Of a stretch of 8,026 nt of DNA, positions 1-6,255 are shown one piece after another. The first letter of the stretch is position 1; each line of letters opens with the position of its first letter. The stretch is from Propionibacteriaceae bacterium. Lineage in GTDB: Bacteria; Actinomycetota; Actinomycetes; Propionibacteriales; Propionibacteriaceae. The position numbers and the translations under genes are program-made. The stretch covers positions 1-8,026 of the forward strand of contig DAIEHO010000071.1 of the NCBI GenBank assembly GCA_027353565.1. Reading direction: 5' to 3'. The notes beneath the pieces are model-generated. The model made no database searches, was not told the DNA's origin, and saw only the letters and a program-made list of their open reading frames with translations.

Positions 1-1635
1 GCCGAGGCGCTGTCGGTGGCGTACGACAGGATCCAGGCCATCGTCTCTGCCGCGCGCGACGGCTCGGCACCGACCGGACGCCCGAGCTGGCCGCTCATCA
101 TCTTCCGCTCTCCCAAGGGTTGGACGGGTCCGGACGTCGTCGACGGCGTACAGATCGAGGGCACGTGGCGCGCGCACCAGGTGCCGCTGTCCGGGGTGAA
201 GGAGAACCCCGAGCACCTCGCGCTCCTCGAGGCATGGATGAAGTCGTACCGGCCGGAGGAGCTCTTCGACGAGAACGGCCACCTCGTCGACCTCGTGCAC
301 CGGGCCAACCCGGAGAAGGCGATGTCGATGTCGGGCACGCCCCACGCCAACGGCGGCCTGCTGAGCACACCGCTCGACCTGCCGGACTTCCGCGAGTTCG
401 CTGTACCCGTCGAGAGGCGGGCGACGGAGAAGGTCGAGTCGACGCGCCTGCTCGGCGAGCTCATGAAGGCCGCGTACGAGCGCAACCCGCACACGTTCCG
501 GCTGTTCTCTCCCGACGAGGCGAACTCGAACAGGCTCGGGGCGGTGTTCGACGTCTCAGACCGCGCGTGGATGGAGGGCCTGGAGCCGGGCGACGTCAAG
601 CTCAGCCCGTCCGGCCGCGTCATGGAGGTGCTCAGCGAGCACAACTGCCATGGCTGGCTGGAGGCGTACACGCTGACGGGACGACACGGGCTGTTCGCCA
701 CGTACGAGGCGTTCTCGATGGTGTCCGCCTCGCAGACGGTGCAGCACGCGAAGTGGCTTCAGGAGGCGACGGCGCTGCCGTGGCGCGCCAAGGTGCCCAG
801 CCTGAACATCCTCCTCAGCTCCACCGCGTGGCGCAACGACCACAACGGCTTCAGCCATCAGGGCCCTGGGCTGATCCAGGTGGTCCTCAACCAGCGCAGC
901 GATGTGGTGAGGATCTACCTGCCGCCCGACGCCAACTGCCTGCTGTCGGTCGCCGACCACTGCTTCTCGTCCCAGTCGTACGTCAACCTGATCGTGATCG
1001 ACAAGCAGCCCCAGCCCCAGTGGTTGTCCATGGACGAGGCCATCGAGCACTGCACCCGCGGCGCCTCGACCTGGGAGTGGGCAGGCACACCCGAGGGTCC
1101 GGGGGAGCCCGACATCGTGCTGGCGTGCGCCGGCGACATCATGACGATGGAGACCGTGGCGGCCGCGGAGCTCCTGCGTACGCGCCTGCCCGCCCTCCGC
1201 GTGCGTGTGGTCAACGTCGTCGACCTCATGACGCTGCGTCGGCCGAAGGACCACCCCCACGGCATGACCGAGACGTACTTCCGCGAGCTGTTCACCGACA
1301 CGAAGGACGTGGTCTTCGCGTTCCACGGCTACCCGGGCGCGATCCACCAGCTCGTGCACGGACGCCCCGACGCGGATCGCTTCCGGGTCCGGGGCTTCAT
1401 CGAGGAGGGGACGACGACGACACCGTTCGACATGGTCGTCCGCAACAAGGCCTCGAGGTACCACCTGGTCCTGGACGCCCTGAACAACGCGCACGTCGCG
1501 CCGGCCGGTGCGGAGGACCTCCGGCAGTACTGCCTGTCGCAGCTCTCCCGACACGAGGCCTACATCGTGGAGCACCTCGAAGATCTCCCGGAAGTCCGTG
1601 GGTGGAAGCTCGGCGCAGAGGTGCCTGCGCTGTGA
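1..1635 (+). CDS. xfp: Phosphoketolase (xylulose-5-P/fructose-6-P), C-terminal 544 residues, 5' partial
   Basis: Thiamine-diphosphate enzyme of the cytosolic phosphoketolase pathway. It cleaves xylulose 5-phosphate and/or fructose 6-phosphate with phosphate to give acetyl-phosphate plus glyceraldehyde 3-phosphate or erythrose 4-phosphate. The frame is open from base 1; the GTG at 16 is internal. About 260 N-terminal residues, including the GDGE-type ThDP-binding motif, lie outside, since family members are about 800 residues. Fragment landmarks: SPKGWTGP near residue 38 and AHQVP near 58; SEHNCHGWLEAY and TGRHG near 212-228; DHNGFSHQGPG at 280-290, whose H281, N282 and H286 match active-site His/Asn residues known in bifidobacterial enzymes; IDKQPQPQWL near 331; ACAGD near 373; FAFHGYPGAIH near 438; EEGTTTTPFDMVV near 468. 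The C-terminal domain is complete, ending in TGA at 1633. Its stop overlaps the start of the next gene. Substrate preference (single or dual) cannot be read from the fragment. Family assignment is very secure. Confidence 0.97.
   Translation, partial: AEALSVAYDRIQAIVSAARDGSAPTGRPSWPLIIFRSPKGWTGPDVVDGVQIEGTWRAHQVPLSGVKENPEHLALLEAWMKSYRPEELFDENGHLVDLVHRANPEKAMSMSGTPHANGGLLSTPLDLPDFREFAVPVERRATEKVESTRLLGELMKAAYERNPHTFRLFSPDEANSNRLGAVFDVSDRAWMEGLEPGDVKLSPSGRVMEVLSEHNCHGWLEAYTLTGRHGLFATYEAFSMVSASQTVQHAKWLQEATALPWRAKVPSLNILLSSTAWRNDHNGFSHQGPGLIQVVLNQRSDVVRIYLPPDANCLLSVADHCFSSQSYVNLIVIDKQPQPQWLSMDEAIEHCTRGASTWEWAGTPEGPGEPDIVLACAGDIMTMETVAAAELLRTRLPALRVRVVNVVDLMTLRRPKDHPHGMTETYFRELFTDTKDVVFAFHGYPGAIHQLVHGRPDADRFRVRGFIEEGTTTTPFDMVVRNKASRYHLVLDALNNAHVAPAGAEDLRQYCLSQLSRHEAYIVEHLEDLPEVRGWKLGAEVPAL
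1632..1635 (+). promoter_or_regulatory. GTGA stop-start overlap: translational coupling of xfp and the PNPOx-like gene
   Basis: The bases GTGA hold both the GTG start of the PNPOx-like gene (1632-1634) and the TGA stop of phosphoketolase (1633-1635). A four-base overlap of this kind is a standard arrangement for coupled translation within one transcript. It implies that the two proteins are made together. Confidence 0.75.
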
Positions 1636-2021
1636 GCACGGGGTACGACGAGAGGCTCGAGCCGGAGGAGTGCCGCCGTCTGCTCGCGTCCCGCTCGGTC
1701 GCGCGCCTGGGGTTCGTGTCGCCGTCCGGCGACGTGCTCGTGCTGCCCGTCACCTATGCGCTCGACGACACCGGCGTCCTCGTCTTCCGCACGTCGCAGG
1801 AAGGTGTGCTCGCCCACCTCGCGGAGGGCGAACGCGTGAGCGTGCAGGTGGACGACGTCTCGGAGGACCTCCGCAACGGGTGGTCAGTCCTGGCCCACGG
1901 GCACGCTGCGCACTACGCGGGCGACGTGTCGCCGAGGTCCTGGGTGCCGGGGCACGACGTGGTGACCATCGGGGTCACGCTCGACAGGCTCAGCGGCAGG
2001 GCGGTGTCGGCGTCCTCGTGA
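1632..2021 (+). CDS. Pyridoxamine 5'-phosphate oxidase-like (split-barrel flavin/F420-binding) family protein
   Basis: A small 129-residue protein of the PNPOx-like split beta-barrel fold. Such proteins bind FMN, F420 or haem and are mostly uncharacterised. They are not the PdxH enzyme of vitamin B6 synthesis, which is about 200 residues or more. Visible pattern: an N-terminal helix with ECRRLLASRSVARLGFV at 13-29, LPVTYALDDTGVLVFRTSQ at 38-56, VSVQVDDV at 69-76, GWSVLAHGHA at 83-92, and a C-terminal PRSWVPGHD...SGRAV stretch. This order (short-chain LGFV, PVTY, VFRTS, GWSV-GxA, final GR) is typical of the family. The start is the GTG at 1632, giving a GTGA overlap with the phosphoketolase stop; AGAGG at 1617-1621 is a possible Shine-Dalgarno. 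The frame stays open upstream to 120, but that part only shadows phosphoketolase. The last 109 bases are also coding antisense (eamA). The cofactor and substrate are unknown. Confidence 0.85.
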   Translation: MSTGYDERLEPEECRRLLASRSVARLGFVSPSGDVLVLPVTYALDDTGVLVFRTSQEGVLAHLAEGERVSVQVDDVSEDLRNGWSVLAHGHAAHYAGDVSPRSWVPGHDVVTIGVTLDRLSGRAVSASS

Positions 2022-2914
2022 TCGGCGGCGGGGACGGCCACCACGGCGGGGGAGCGACGCAGGCCGGCCCACAGCACGCCGCCGATGACGGCAGCGCCTC
2101 CCAGGAGCTCCAAGGGCCGCGGCGTCTCGCCCAGCACGAGCCACGCGGCTGACAGACCCGTGACGGGCACCAGCAGCGAGAACGGTGCGACGTGTCCCGC
2201 CGGGTGACGGCTCATCAGCCACACCCAGACGCCGGAGCCCGCGACAGTGCCGATGAGGACCGTGTACGCGAGGCCGACCCAGGCCGGCACGGCTGCGGGC
2301 TCGAACGAGCTCGCCACCGAGGTCGCGATCCGGCGCGGCCCCTCGAAGACCAACGACAGCGCGAACATCGGCAGCGGCGGGACGACCGACATCCACAGTG
2401 TGAGGTGCAGGGGGTTCGGTGCGGCCGCCTTCCGGGTCGAGATGTTCCCCAGCGCCCAGCCGAAGCCGCCGAACACGACGAGCAGGAACGGCCACCAGCT
2501 CCCGGTGGCACCGCGAGCGACACCGACGAGGATGAGTCCGGCGACCGCGATCGCTATCCCCACGGCGCTGCGTGCGGAGACCCTCTCGCGCAGCAGGAGT
2601 GCTCCGAGCACCACCGTGAACGGTGCGCTGGACTGGAGCACAAGCGATGCGAGGCCGGACGGGAAGCCGGCCGCCATGCCCAGGTAGAGGCCGATGAACT
2701 GCAGGGTGCCGAACCCCAGCCCGTACCCGATGAGCCAGCGCGTCGGCACGCGCGGTCGGGGGACGAACGCCAACGTCGGGATCGCCAGGACACCGAACCG
2801 CAGCGCGACGAGGAACAGCGGCGGGAACTGCTGCAACGACTCGTGGATGGCGATGAAGTTCGCGCCCCAGACGACAGCGACGAAGACAGCGAGCAGGACA
2901 TGGCGGACTGGCAC
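1913..2914 (-). CDS. eamA: EamA family (DMT superfamily) exporter, similar to O-acetylserine/cysteine exporter EamA
   Basis: An inner-membrane drug/metabolite transporter with two EamA repeats and about ten hydrophobic helices. It resembles E. coli EamA, which exports O-acetylserine and cysteine. Shared signatures include VVWGANFIAIHESLQ near the N-terminus, LIGYGLGFGTLQF, PSGLASLVLQSSAPFTVVLGA, WALGNISTRKAA, HVAPFSLLVPVTGLSAAWLV and a final LLGGAAVIGGVLWAGL. The actual substrate here is not established. I chose the GTG at 2914-2912 (333 residues, MPVRHVLLAVFV...) because it places the first helix at the usual distance from the N-terminus. A TTG at 2950 would add 12 residues and is the alternative. 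After the last helix there is an unusually long, hydrophilic tail of about 45 residues; most of it is coded opposite the 3' end of the PNPOx-like gene (109-base tail-to-tail overlap). It is transcribed divergently from the lysR gene, which probably regulates it. Confidence 0.92.
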   Translation of the reverse strand: MPVRHVLLAVFVAVVWGANFIAIHESLQQFPPLFLVALRFGVLAIPTLAFVPRPRVPTRWLIGYGLGFGTLQFIGLYLGMAAGFPSGLASLVLQSSAPFTVVLGALLLRERVSARSAVGIAIAVAGLILVGVARGATGSWWPFLLVVFGGFGWALGNISTRKAAAPNPLHLTLWMSVVPPLPMFALSLVFEGPRRIATSVASSFEPAAVPAWVGLAYTVLIGTVAGSGVWVWLMSRHPAGHVAPFSLLVPVTGLSAAWLVLGETPRPLELLGGAAVIGGVLWAGLRRSPAVVAVPAADHEDADTALPLSLSSVTPMVTTSCPGTQDLGDTSPA

Positions 2915-2970
2915 GTCCCCAGCCTGGCCGACGATGATGGTGAAGGACAAGCGAAGATTTCTGAATCAGC

Positions 2971-2976
2971 AATGTA
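2971..2976 (-). promoter_or_regulatory. Possible -10 box for eamA
   Basis: Read on the minus strand this is TACATT, a TAnnnT hexamer. It would place the transcription start near 2964, about 50 bases before the GTG at 2914. A poor -35 candidate, ATGACG, lies 19 bases upstream on the same strand. The box lies across one arm of the inverted repeat at 2972-2988, so a protein bound there would affect eamA transcription. This is inferred from sequence only. Confidence 0.4.
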
Positions 2977-2988
2977 GGCTTCCTACAT
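2972..2988. promoter_or_regulatory. Perfect 7-3-7 inverted repeat, probable LysR-type operator between eamA and lysR
   Basis: The sequence ATGTAGG-CTT-CCTACAT is a perfect palindrome with a three-base spacer. It has the dyad shape of a LysR-type regulator site (T-N11-A type). It lies between the divergent eamA and lysR genes, overlaps the putative -10 boxes of both, and its right arm runs into the ATG of lysR (2987-2989). LysR-type proteins commonly bind such sites next to their own gene to repress themselves and control the divergent neighbour. The assignment to this regulator is inferred from position and symmetry. Confidence 0.7.
2975..2980 (+). promoter_or_regulatory. Putative -10 box TAGGCT for lysR (leaderless)
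   Basis: TAGGCT fits the actinobacterial TAnnnT -10 consensus. It ends six bases before the lysR ATG at 2987, so transcription would begin at or next to the start codon and give a leaderless mRNA. The TAG is also an in-frame stop, which rules out a start further upstream. No convincing -35 box is visible. Confidence 0.6.
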
Positions 2989-3898
2989 GGAAGTGCGTCA
3001 TCTGTTCCTGCTGCGCGAGATCGCGGTTCGCGGGACCCTGGCGGCGGTCGCCGAGGCCACCCACCGGACGCCCTCCGCCGTGTCGCAGCAGCTGCGTACG
3101 GCTGAGCGGGAGCTCGGCGTGGCGCTCGTCGAACCCGTGGCTCGGGGGCTGCGGCTGACCGCGGAGGGGCTGCTGCTCGCGGACAGCGCCGATGAGGTCG
3201 GCCGGGTGCTCGCCGACGTGACGGCACGGCTGGAGTCCCGGCTGGGTACACCTGGCGGCCAGGTGTCGATCGGCACGTTGCCCAGCGCCGGTGAGGCGCT
3301 CCTGCCGACGCTCGTGGCCCGGTTGCGTGGCTCGGCGATCACTGTGGACGTCCGTGACTTCGACCTTGCGGAGGACGCGTACGCGCTCCAGACCCTCGAC
3401 CACGACCTCGTCATCGCCCACAGCCTCGCCGGCGACGTACCGTCGGGCGCGGAGAACCTGGTGTGCCGCGTGCTCACCCGCGAGCCCCTCGACGTCGCGC
3501 TGCCCGTGGGCCACCCGCTGGCGTCCAAGGGGGCGCTCGTGCCGGCCGATCTCATCGGGACGACCTGGGTAGCCGTCCCGGCGGGCTTCCCGTTCGACTC
3601 CGTCCTGCTGGCGGTGGAGGCCGTGACCGGCACGCACCTGACCCGGCGCATGAGGCTCGTCGACAACCGCCTCGTCGAGGCCATGGTCGGGGCGGGCGAG
3701 GGGCTGGCACTACTGCCGCGGTTCACGACGCGACCGAACCCCACGATCGTGCTGCGCCCCTTGTCAGGGGTCAACTCGCAGCGGGCGATCGTCGCGCTGG
3801 CCAGGCCGGACCACTACGCGCGACGGGCTGTCCGGACCGTCGCCGACCTGCTCGCGGACATCGGCTCGTCGCTGGTGCACGCAACTCCGGCCGTGTGA
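2987..3898 (+). CDS. LysR family transcriptional regulator
   Basis: A 303-residue DNA-binding regulator of normal length for the LysR family, which act as tetramers responding to a small co-inducer. The N-terminal winged helix-turn-helix covers about residues 1-60: the helices LREIAVRGTLAAVAEATH and TPSAVSQQLRTAERELG are followed by the wing VEPVARGLRLTAEG. A linker helix runs to about residue 88. The co-inducer domain follows from about 91 (QVSIGTLPSAGEALLP) to about 290, with EPLDVALPVGHPLA and VGAGEGLALLPRF as typical family stretches. The ATG at 2987 is the first possible start, because an in-frame TAG lies at 2975. No Shine-Dalgarno is present, which agrees with leaderless initiation. 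The neighbouring divergent eamA exporter and the shared inverted repeat indicate that it controls eamA and itself. Its ligand is unknown; an exported metabolite such as an amino acid is a reasonable guess from the neighbour. Confidence 0.95.
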   Translation: MEVRHLFLLREIAVRGTLAAVAEATHRTPSAVSQQLRTAERELGVALVEPVARGLRLTAEGLLLADSADEVGRVLADVTARLESRLGTPGGQVSIGTLPSAGEALLPTLVARLRGSAITVDVRDFDLAEDAYALQTLDHDLVIAHSLAGDVPSGAENLVCRVLTREPLDVALPVGHPLASKGALVPADLIGTTWVAVPAGFPFDSVLLAVEAVTGTHLTRRMRLVDNRLVEAMVGAGEGLALLPRFTTRPNPTIVLRPLSGVNSQRAIVALARPDHYARRAVRTVADLLADIGSSLVHATPAV

Positions 3899-3910
3899 AG
3901 CGGCCGGGAC

Positions 3911-3916
3911 TAGTGT
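3911..3916 (+). promoter_or_regulatory. Putative -10 box TAGTGT for the universal stress protein gene (leaderless)
   Basis: TAGTGT matches TAnnnT and ends seven bases before the ATG at 3924, the spacing expected if transcription starts at the A of the ATG. It lies in the 25-base gap after lysR, so the stress protein probably has its own promoter rather than depending only on readthrough. No -35 box is evident. Confidence 0.55.
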
Positions 3917-3923
3917 GATCGGC

Positions 3924-4820
3924 ATGACTACCGAGGAGTTCCCTGAAGGCCAGAAGCCCTCACCGCCCCGCATCCTGGTCGGCGTCGACGGCTCCGATGA
4001 CGCCATGCGTGCCGTCATGTACGCGCTCGGCACCGCGGAGCGTACAGGGCATGACATCTGGCTCGTCCATGCCGTCGACGATGGGGTCCTGACGAGCGGG
4101 TGGGGCGTCGTGTACGACCCGACCATCCTGTCGTCCGTCGGCGAGGAGGCACTCGCTGTCGCGAGGCTCTTCCTGTCCGACAACGGCTTCCCGCCCGAGC
4201 GGGTCCACTCCGAGGTGCTGATGGGGCACCCGACCGCTGTGCTCGCGGACCTCTCCGAGAACGCAGAGCTCTGCGTGGTCGGTCGTCGAGCCGCCGGTGG
4301 TCTGGACCGGATGTTCATCGGCTCCACCAGCCTGTCCCTCGGTGGGTCGGCCCATTGCCCCGTCGTCGTCATCTCCGCGGCGTCGACGCCCGGTCGCACC
4401 GGCGCCCACAAGCGGATCGCGGTCGCGGTGACAGCCCCGGACAAGGCCAAGCGGCAGGTCGAATGGGCGCTCCAGGAAGCCCGGGACCGCAAGTGCGCAC
4501 TCGTCGTGGCACACGTGGTCTCTCCGCCTCCCACAGGCTTCTTCGCCGCGTTCAAGGCCAACCCGACGCCTGAGTCGACCGCCTCGGCCCGTGCAGCCCT
4601 CGGGACGATGCTGGACGAGGTCCGCAAGGACTTCCCGGACGTGGAGATCGAGGGCGAGATCCTCGACGGCATGCCGATCGACGAGCTCGTGAACCAGACG
4701 GGAACGGTGGACCTGCTCGTCCTGGGCGTGCACCCGCACCCCGTCACCGGCATGTCCTTCGGCGGTCCTCTGCGCGGCATCCTGGCCCACGCCCTGTGCC
4801 CCGTCTGCCTCGTGAGGTGA
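3924..4820 (+). CDS. Universal stress protein, tandem UspA domains
   Basis: A 298-residue cytosolic protein with two UspA domains in tandem, as in mycobacterial proteins such as Rv2623, which bind ATP and affect growth under stress or low oxygen. Domain 1 (about 16-153) begins RILVGVDGSDDAMRAV and carries GRRAAGGLDRMFIGS at 120-134. This is the G-2x-G-9x-G-S nucleotide motif with Ala123 in place of the second Gly. Domain 2 (about 163-298) begins KRIAVAVTAPDKAKRQVEWAL; its matching place, around GVHPHPVTGMSFGGP (268-282), does not keep the motif, so it probably does not bind ATP in the usual way. I prefer the ATG at 3924 to the GTG at 3915, because a -10 box ends seven bases before the ATG and includes part of the GTG region. 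It ends one base before the convergent malic enzyme stop. The function beyond stress response is unknown. Confidence 0.94.
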   Translation: MTTEEFPEGQKPSPPRILVGVDGSDDAMRAVMYALGTAERTGHDIWLVHAVDDGVLTSGWGVVYDPTILSSVGEEALAVARLFLSDNGFPPERVHSEVLMGHPTAVLADLSENAELCVVGRRAAGGLDRMFIGSTSLSLGGSAHCPVVVISAASTPGRTGAHKRIAVAVTAPDKAKRQVEWALQEARDRKCALVVAHVVSPPPTGFFAAFKANPTPESTASARAALGTMLDEVRKDFPDVEIEGEILDGMPIDELVNQTGTVDLLVLGVHPHPVTGMSFGGPLRGILAHALCPVCLVR

Positions 4821-4821
4821 C

Positions 4822-6225
4822 CTACTCGACGATGAGCTCCGGGTAGTCCGGCAGCCACATCGCGTCGTACACCTGCTGGATGGGGTCGATGAGCTCGTTC
4901 TCCGCGACCCCGTCCTCCACAGCAGCGCGGGCCACGGCCACGGCCACCGTCGCCGACACCATGCGCAGCCGTTCGACGGACGGCAGCAGCGAGGCACCGG
5001 GCGTCGTGACGTGCGTGATCGACGCCAGTGCCTGGGCAGCGGCCGTGATCATCTTGTCCGTGACCCTCCGGGCGCGGCTGACGGCGACCCCGAGCCCGAG
5101 ACCCGGGAAGACGAGTGCGTTGTTGGCCTGAGCGACCGTGTACGTCACGTTGCCGTACGTGACCGGCGCGAACGGTGACCCGGTCGCGATGAAGGCACGG
5201 CCGTCGCTCCAGGACAGGATGTCCTCGGGCAGCGCCTCGGCGAGGTTCGTGGGGTTGGACAGGGGCATGACGACCGGCCGGTCGACGTGGCGGGCCATCT
5301 CTGCGATGACCGCCTGGGTGAAGGCGCCCCCTTGCCCGGACGTGCCCAGGAGGATCGTGGGAGACACCGCGCGCACCACCTCCAGGAGGTCGATCCGGTC
5401 CTCGTTCGCGACGTCCCAGTCGGCCACCTCGTCGACGGACCGGGCATAGGGCCGCTGGAAGTCGCGGATCCTGGTCGTCGCCGTGGTGATCAGCCCCTGG
5501 CTGCTGAGGCACCAGAACCTGGAGCGGCACTCGTCGCGGTGCAGACCTTCGGCCACCATCAGGTCGACCATGAGGTCGGCCACACCGATGCCGGCTGTGC
5601 CTGCACCGAAGACGACGACCCGCTGGTCGCGCATCCGCTCATCCTTGGCGCGTACGGCGGCAACCGCGGCGGCGCCCACGACCGCAGCCGTGCCCTGGAC
5701 GTCGTCGTTGAAGGTGCACACCCTGTCGCGGTAGCGGTTCAGGATCCTGTGGGCGTTCGAGGCGCCGAAGTCCTCCCAGTGGATCATCGCGTGCGGGAAC
5801 GTCCGCGTCACGGTGTCGACGAACGCGTCGATGAACGCGTCGTACCGCTCACCGCGCACACGCGAGTGGCGCTCTCCGAGGTAGACCTCGTCGTTCAGCA
5901 GCGCCAGGTTGTCCGTGCCGACGTCGAGGACCACCGGGATCGCCCGGTTCGGGTCGAGCCCCGCGGCGGCCGTGTACAGGCTCTTCTTGCCGAGGCAGAT
6001 CTGGATCCCGCCCACGCCCTGGTCGCCGATGCCGAGGATGCCCTCGCTGTCGGTGACGATGACGAGGTCGACCTCGTCCGGCTCCCGACCGAACGCCAGG
6101 AGCGACGCCTCCATCGTGTCGGGCCTGTCGATGGACAGGAAGACCCCGTGCAGCCGCTGGTGGTAGGTCCCACTGAAGCGCTGGATCGCCTCCCCGATGG
6201 TCGGGGTGTAGACGATCGGCATCAT
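4822..6225 (-). CDS. Possible N-terminally shortened malic enzyme (467 aa) downstream of the internal stop
   Basis: This is the same locus as the interrupted malic enzyme, listed separately because the part after the TAA is a long intact frame that could be translated alone. Tandem ATG codons at 6225 and 6222 (MMPIVYTPTIG) lie 27 bases after the stop, close enough for termination-reinitiation. GGAG directly abuts the first ATG, too near for a good ribosome-binding site. The product would keep the catalytic Tyr, Lys, metal ligands and NAD-binding domain. It would lack the first 105 residues, which in known malic enzymes form the helical N-terminal domain and part of the subunit interface. Conservation through to the last residues (YDAMWLPDYPELIVE) shows no further decay. 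Whether it is stable or active is unknown. Confidence 0.5.
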   Translation of the reverse strand: MMPIVYTPTIGEAIQRFSGTYHQRLHGVFLSIDRPDTMEASLLAFGREPDEVDLVIVTDSEGILGIGDQGVGGIQICLGKKSLYTAAAGLDPNRAIPVVLDVGTDNLALLNDEVYLGERHSRVRGERYDAFIDAFVDTVTRTFPHAMIHWEDFGASNAHRILNRYRDRVCTFNDDVQGTAAVVGAAAVAAVRAKDERMRDQRVVVFGAGTAGIGVADLMVDLMVAEGLHRDECRSRFWCLSSQGLITTATTRIRDFQRPYARSVDEVADWDVANEDRIDLLEVVRAVSPTILLGTSGQGGAFTQAVIAEMARHVDRPVVMPLSNPTNLAEALPEDILSWSDGRAFIATGSPFAPVTYGNVTYTVAQANNALVFPGLGLGVAVSRARRVTDKMITAAAQALASITHVTTPGASLLPSVERLRMVSATVAVAVARAAVEDGVAENELIDPIQQVYDAMWLPDYPELIVE

Positions 6226-6252
6226 CTCCGGCAGGTGATCGGCGAGCAGCCG

Positions 6253-6255
6253 TTA
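6253..6255 (-). other. In-frame TAA at codon 96 of the malic enzyme gene
   Basis: On the minus strand the codons read GTC CTG TTC TAA CGG CTG CTC. Homologues have Tyr at this place (LFYR), and TAC or TAT differs from TAA by one base, so one substitution explains it. TAA is also a rare stop in this GC-rich window: the other complete genes end in TGA or TAG. Confidence 0.9.

Noticed and set aside
120..1631. Upstream extension of the PNPOx-like reading frame
   Set aside because: It is an Arg/Gly/Pro-rich out-of-frame reading of phosphoketolase; the real gene begins at the GTG at 1632.
2948..2950. TTG at 2950 as the eamA start
   Set aside because: It is possible but less likely: it adds 12 residues before a first helix that already starts suitably from the GTG at 2914, and it has no Shine-Dalgarno at good spacing.
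3906..3917. Possible DosR-like box (GGGACT half-site) before the universal stress protein gene
   Set aside because: Only one half-site fits; the other (AGTGTG) matches AGTCCC at three of six bases, the spacing is wrong, and it lies over the -10 box instead of further upstream.
3764..5530. Long minus-strand open frame (588 codons) opposite the stress protein and running through the malic enzyme 3' end
   Set aside because: It is low-complexity, Arg/Pro/Gly/Ser-rich and matches no family I recognise, and it overlaps two genes with clear homology. Long antisense frames are expected in GC-rich actinobacterial DNA.
6253..6255. Selenocysteine, pyrrolysine or programmed readthrough at the internal stop
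   Set aside because: The codon is TAA, not TGA or TAG, and is the least leaky stop. Homologues have Tyr here, and I see no obvious recoding hairpin just downstream.
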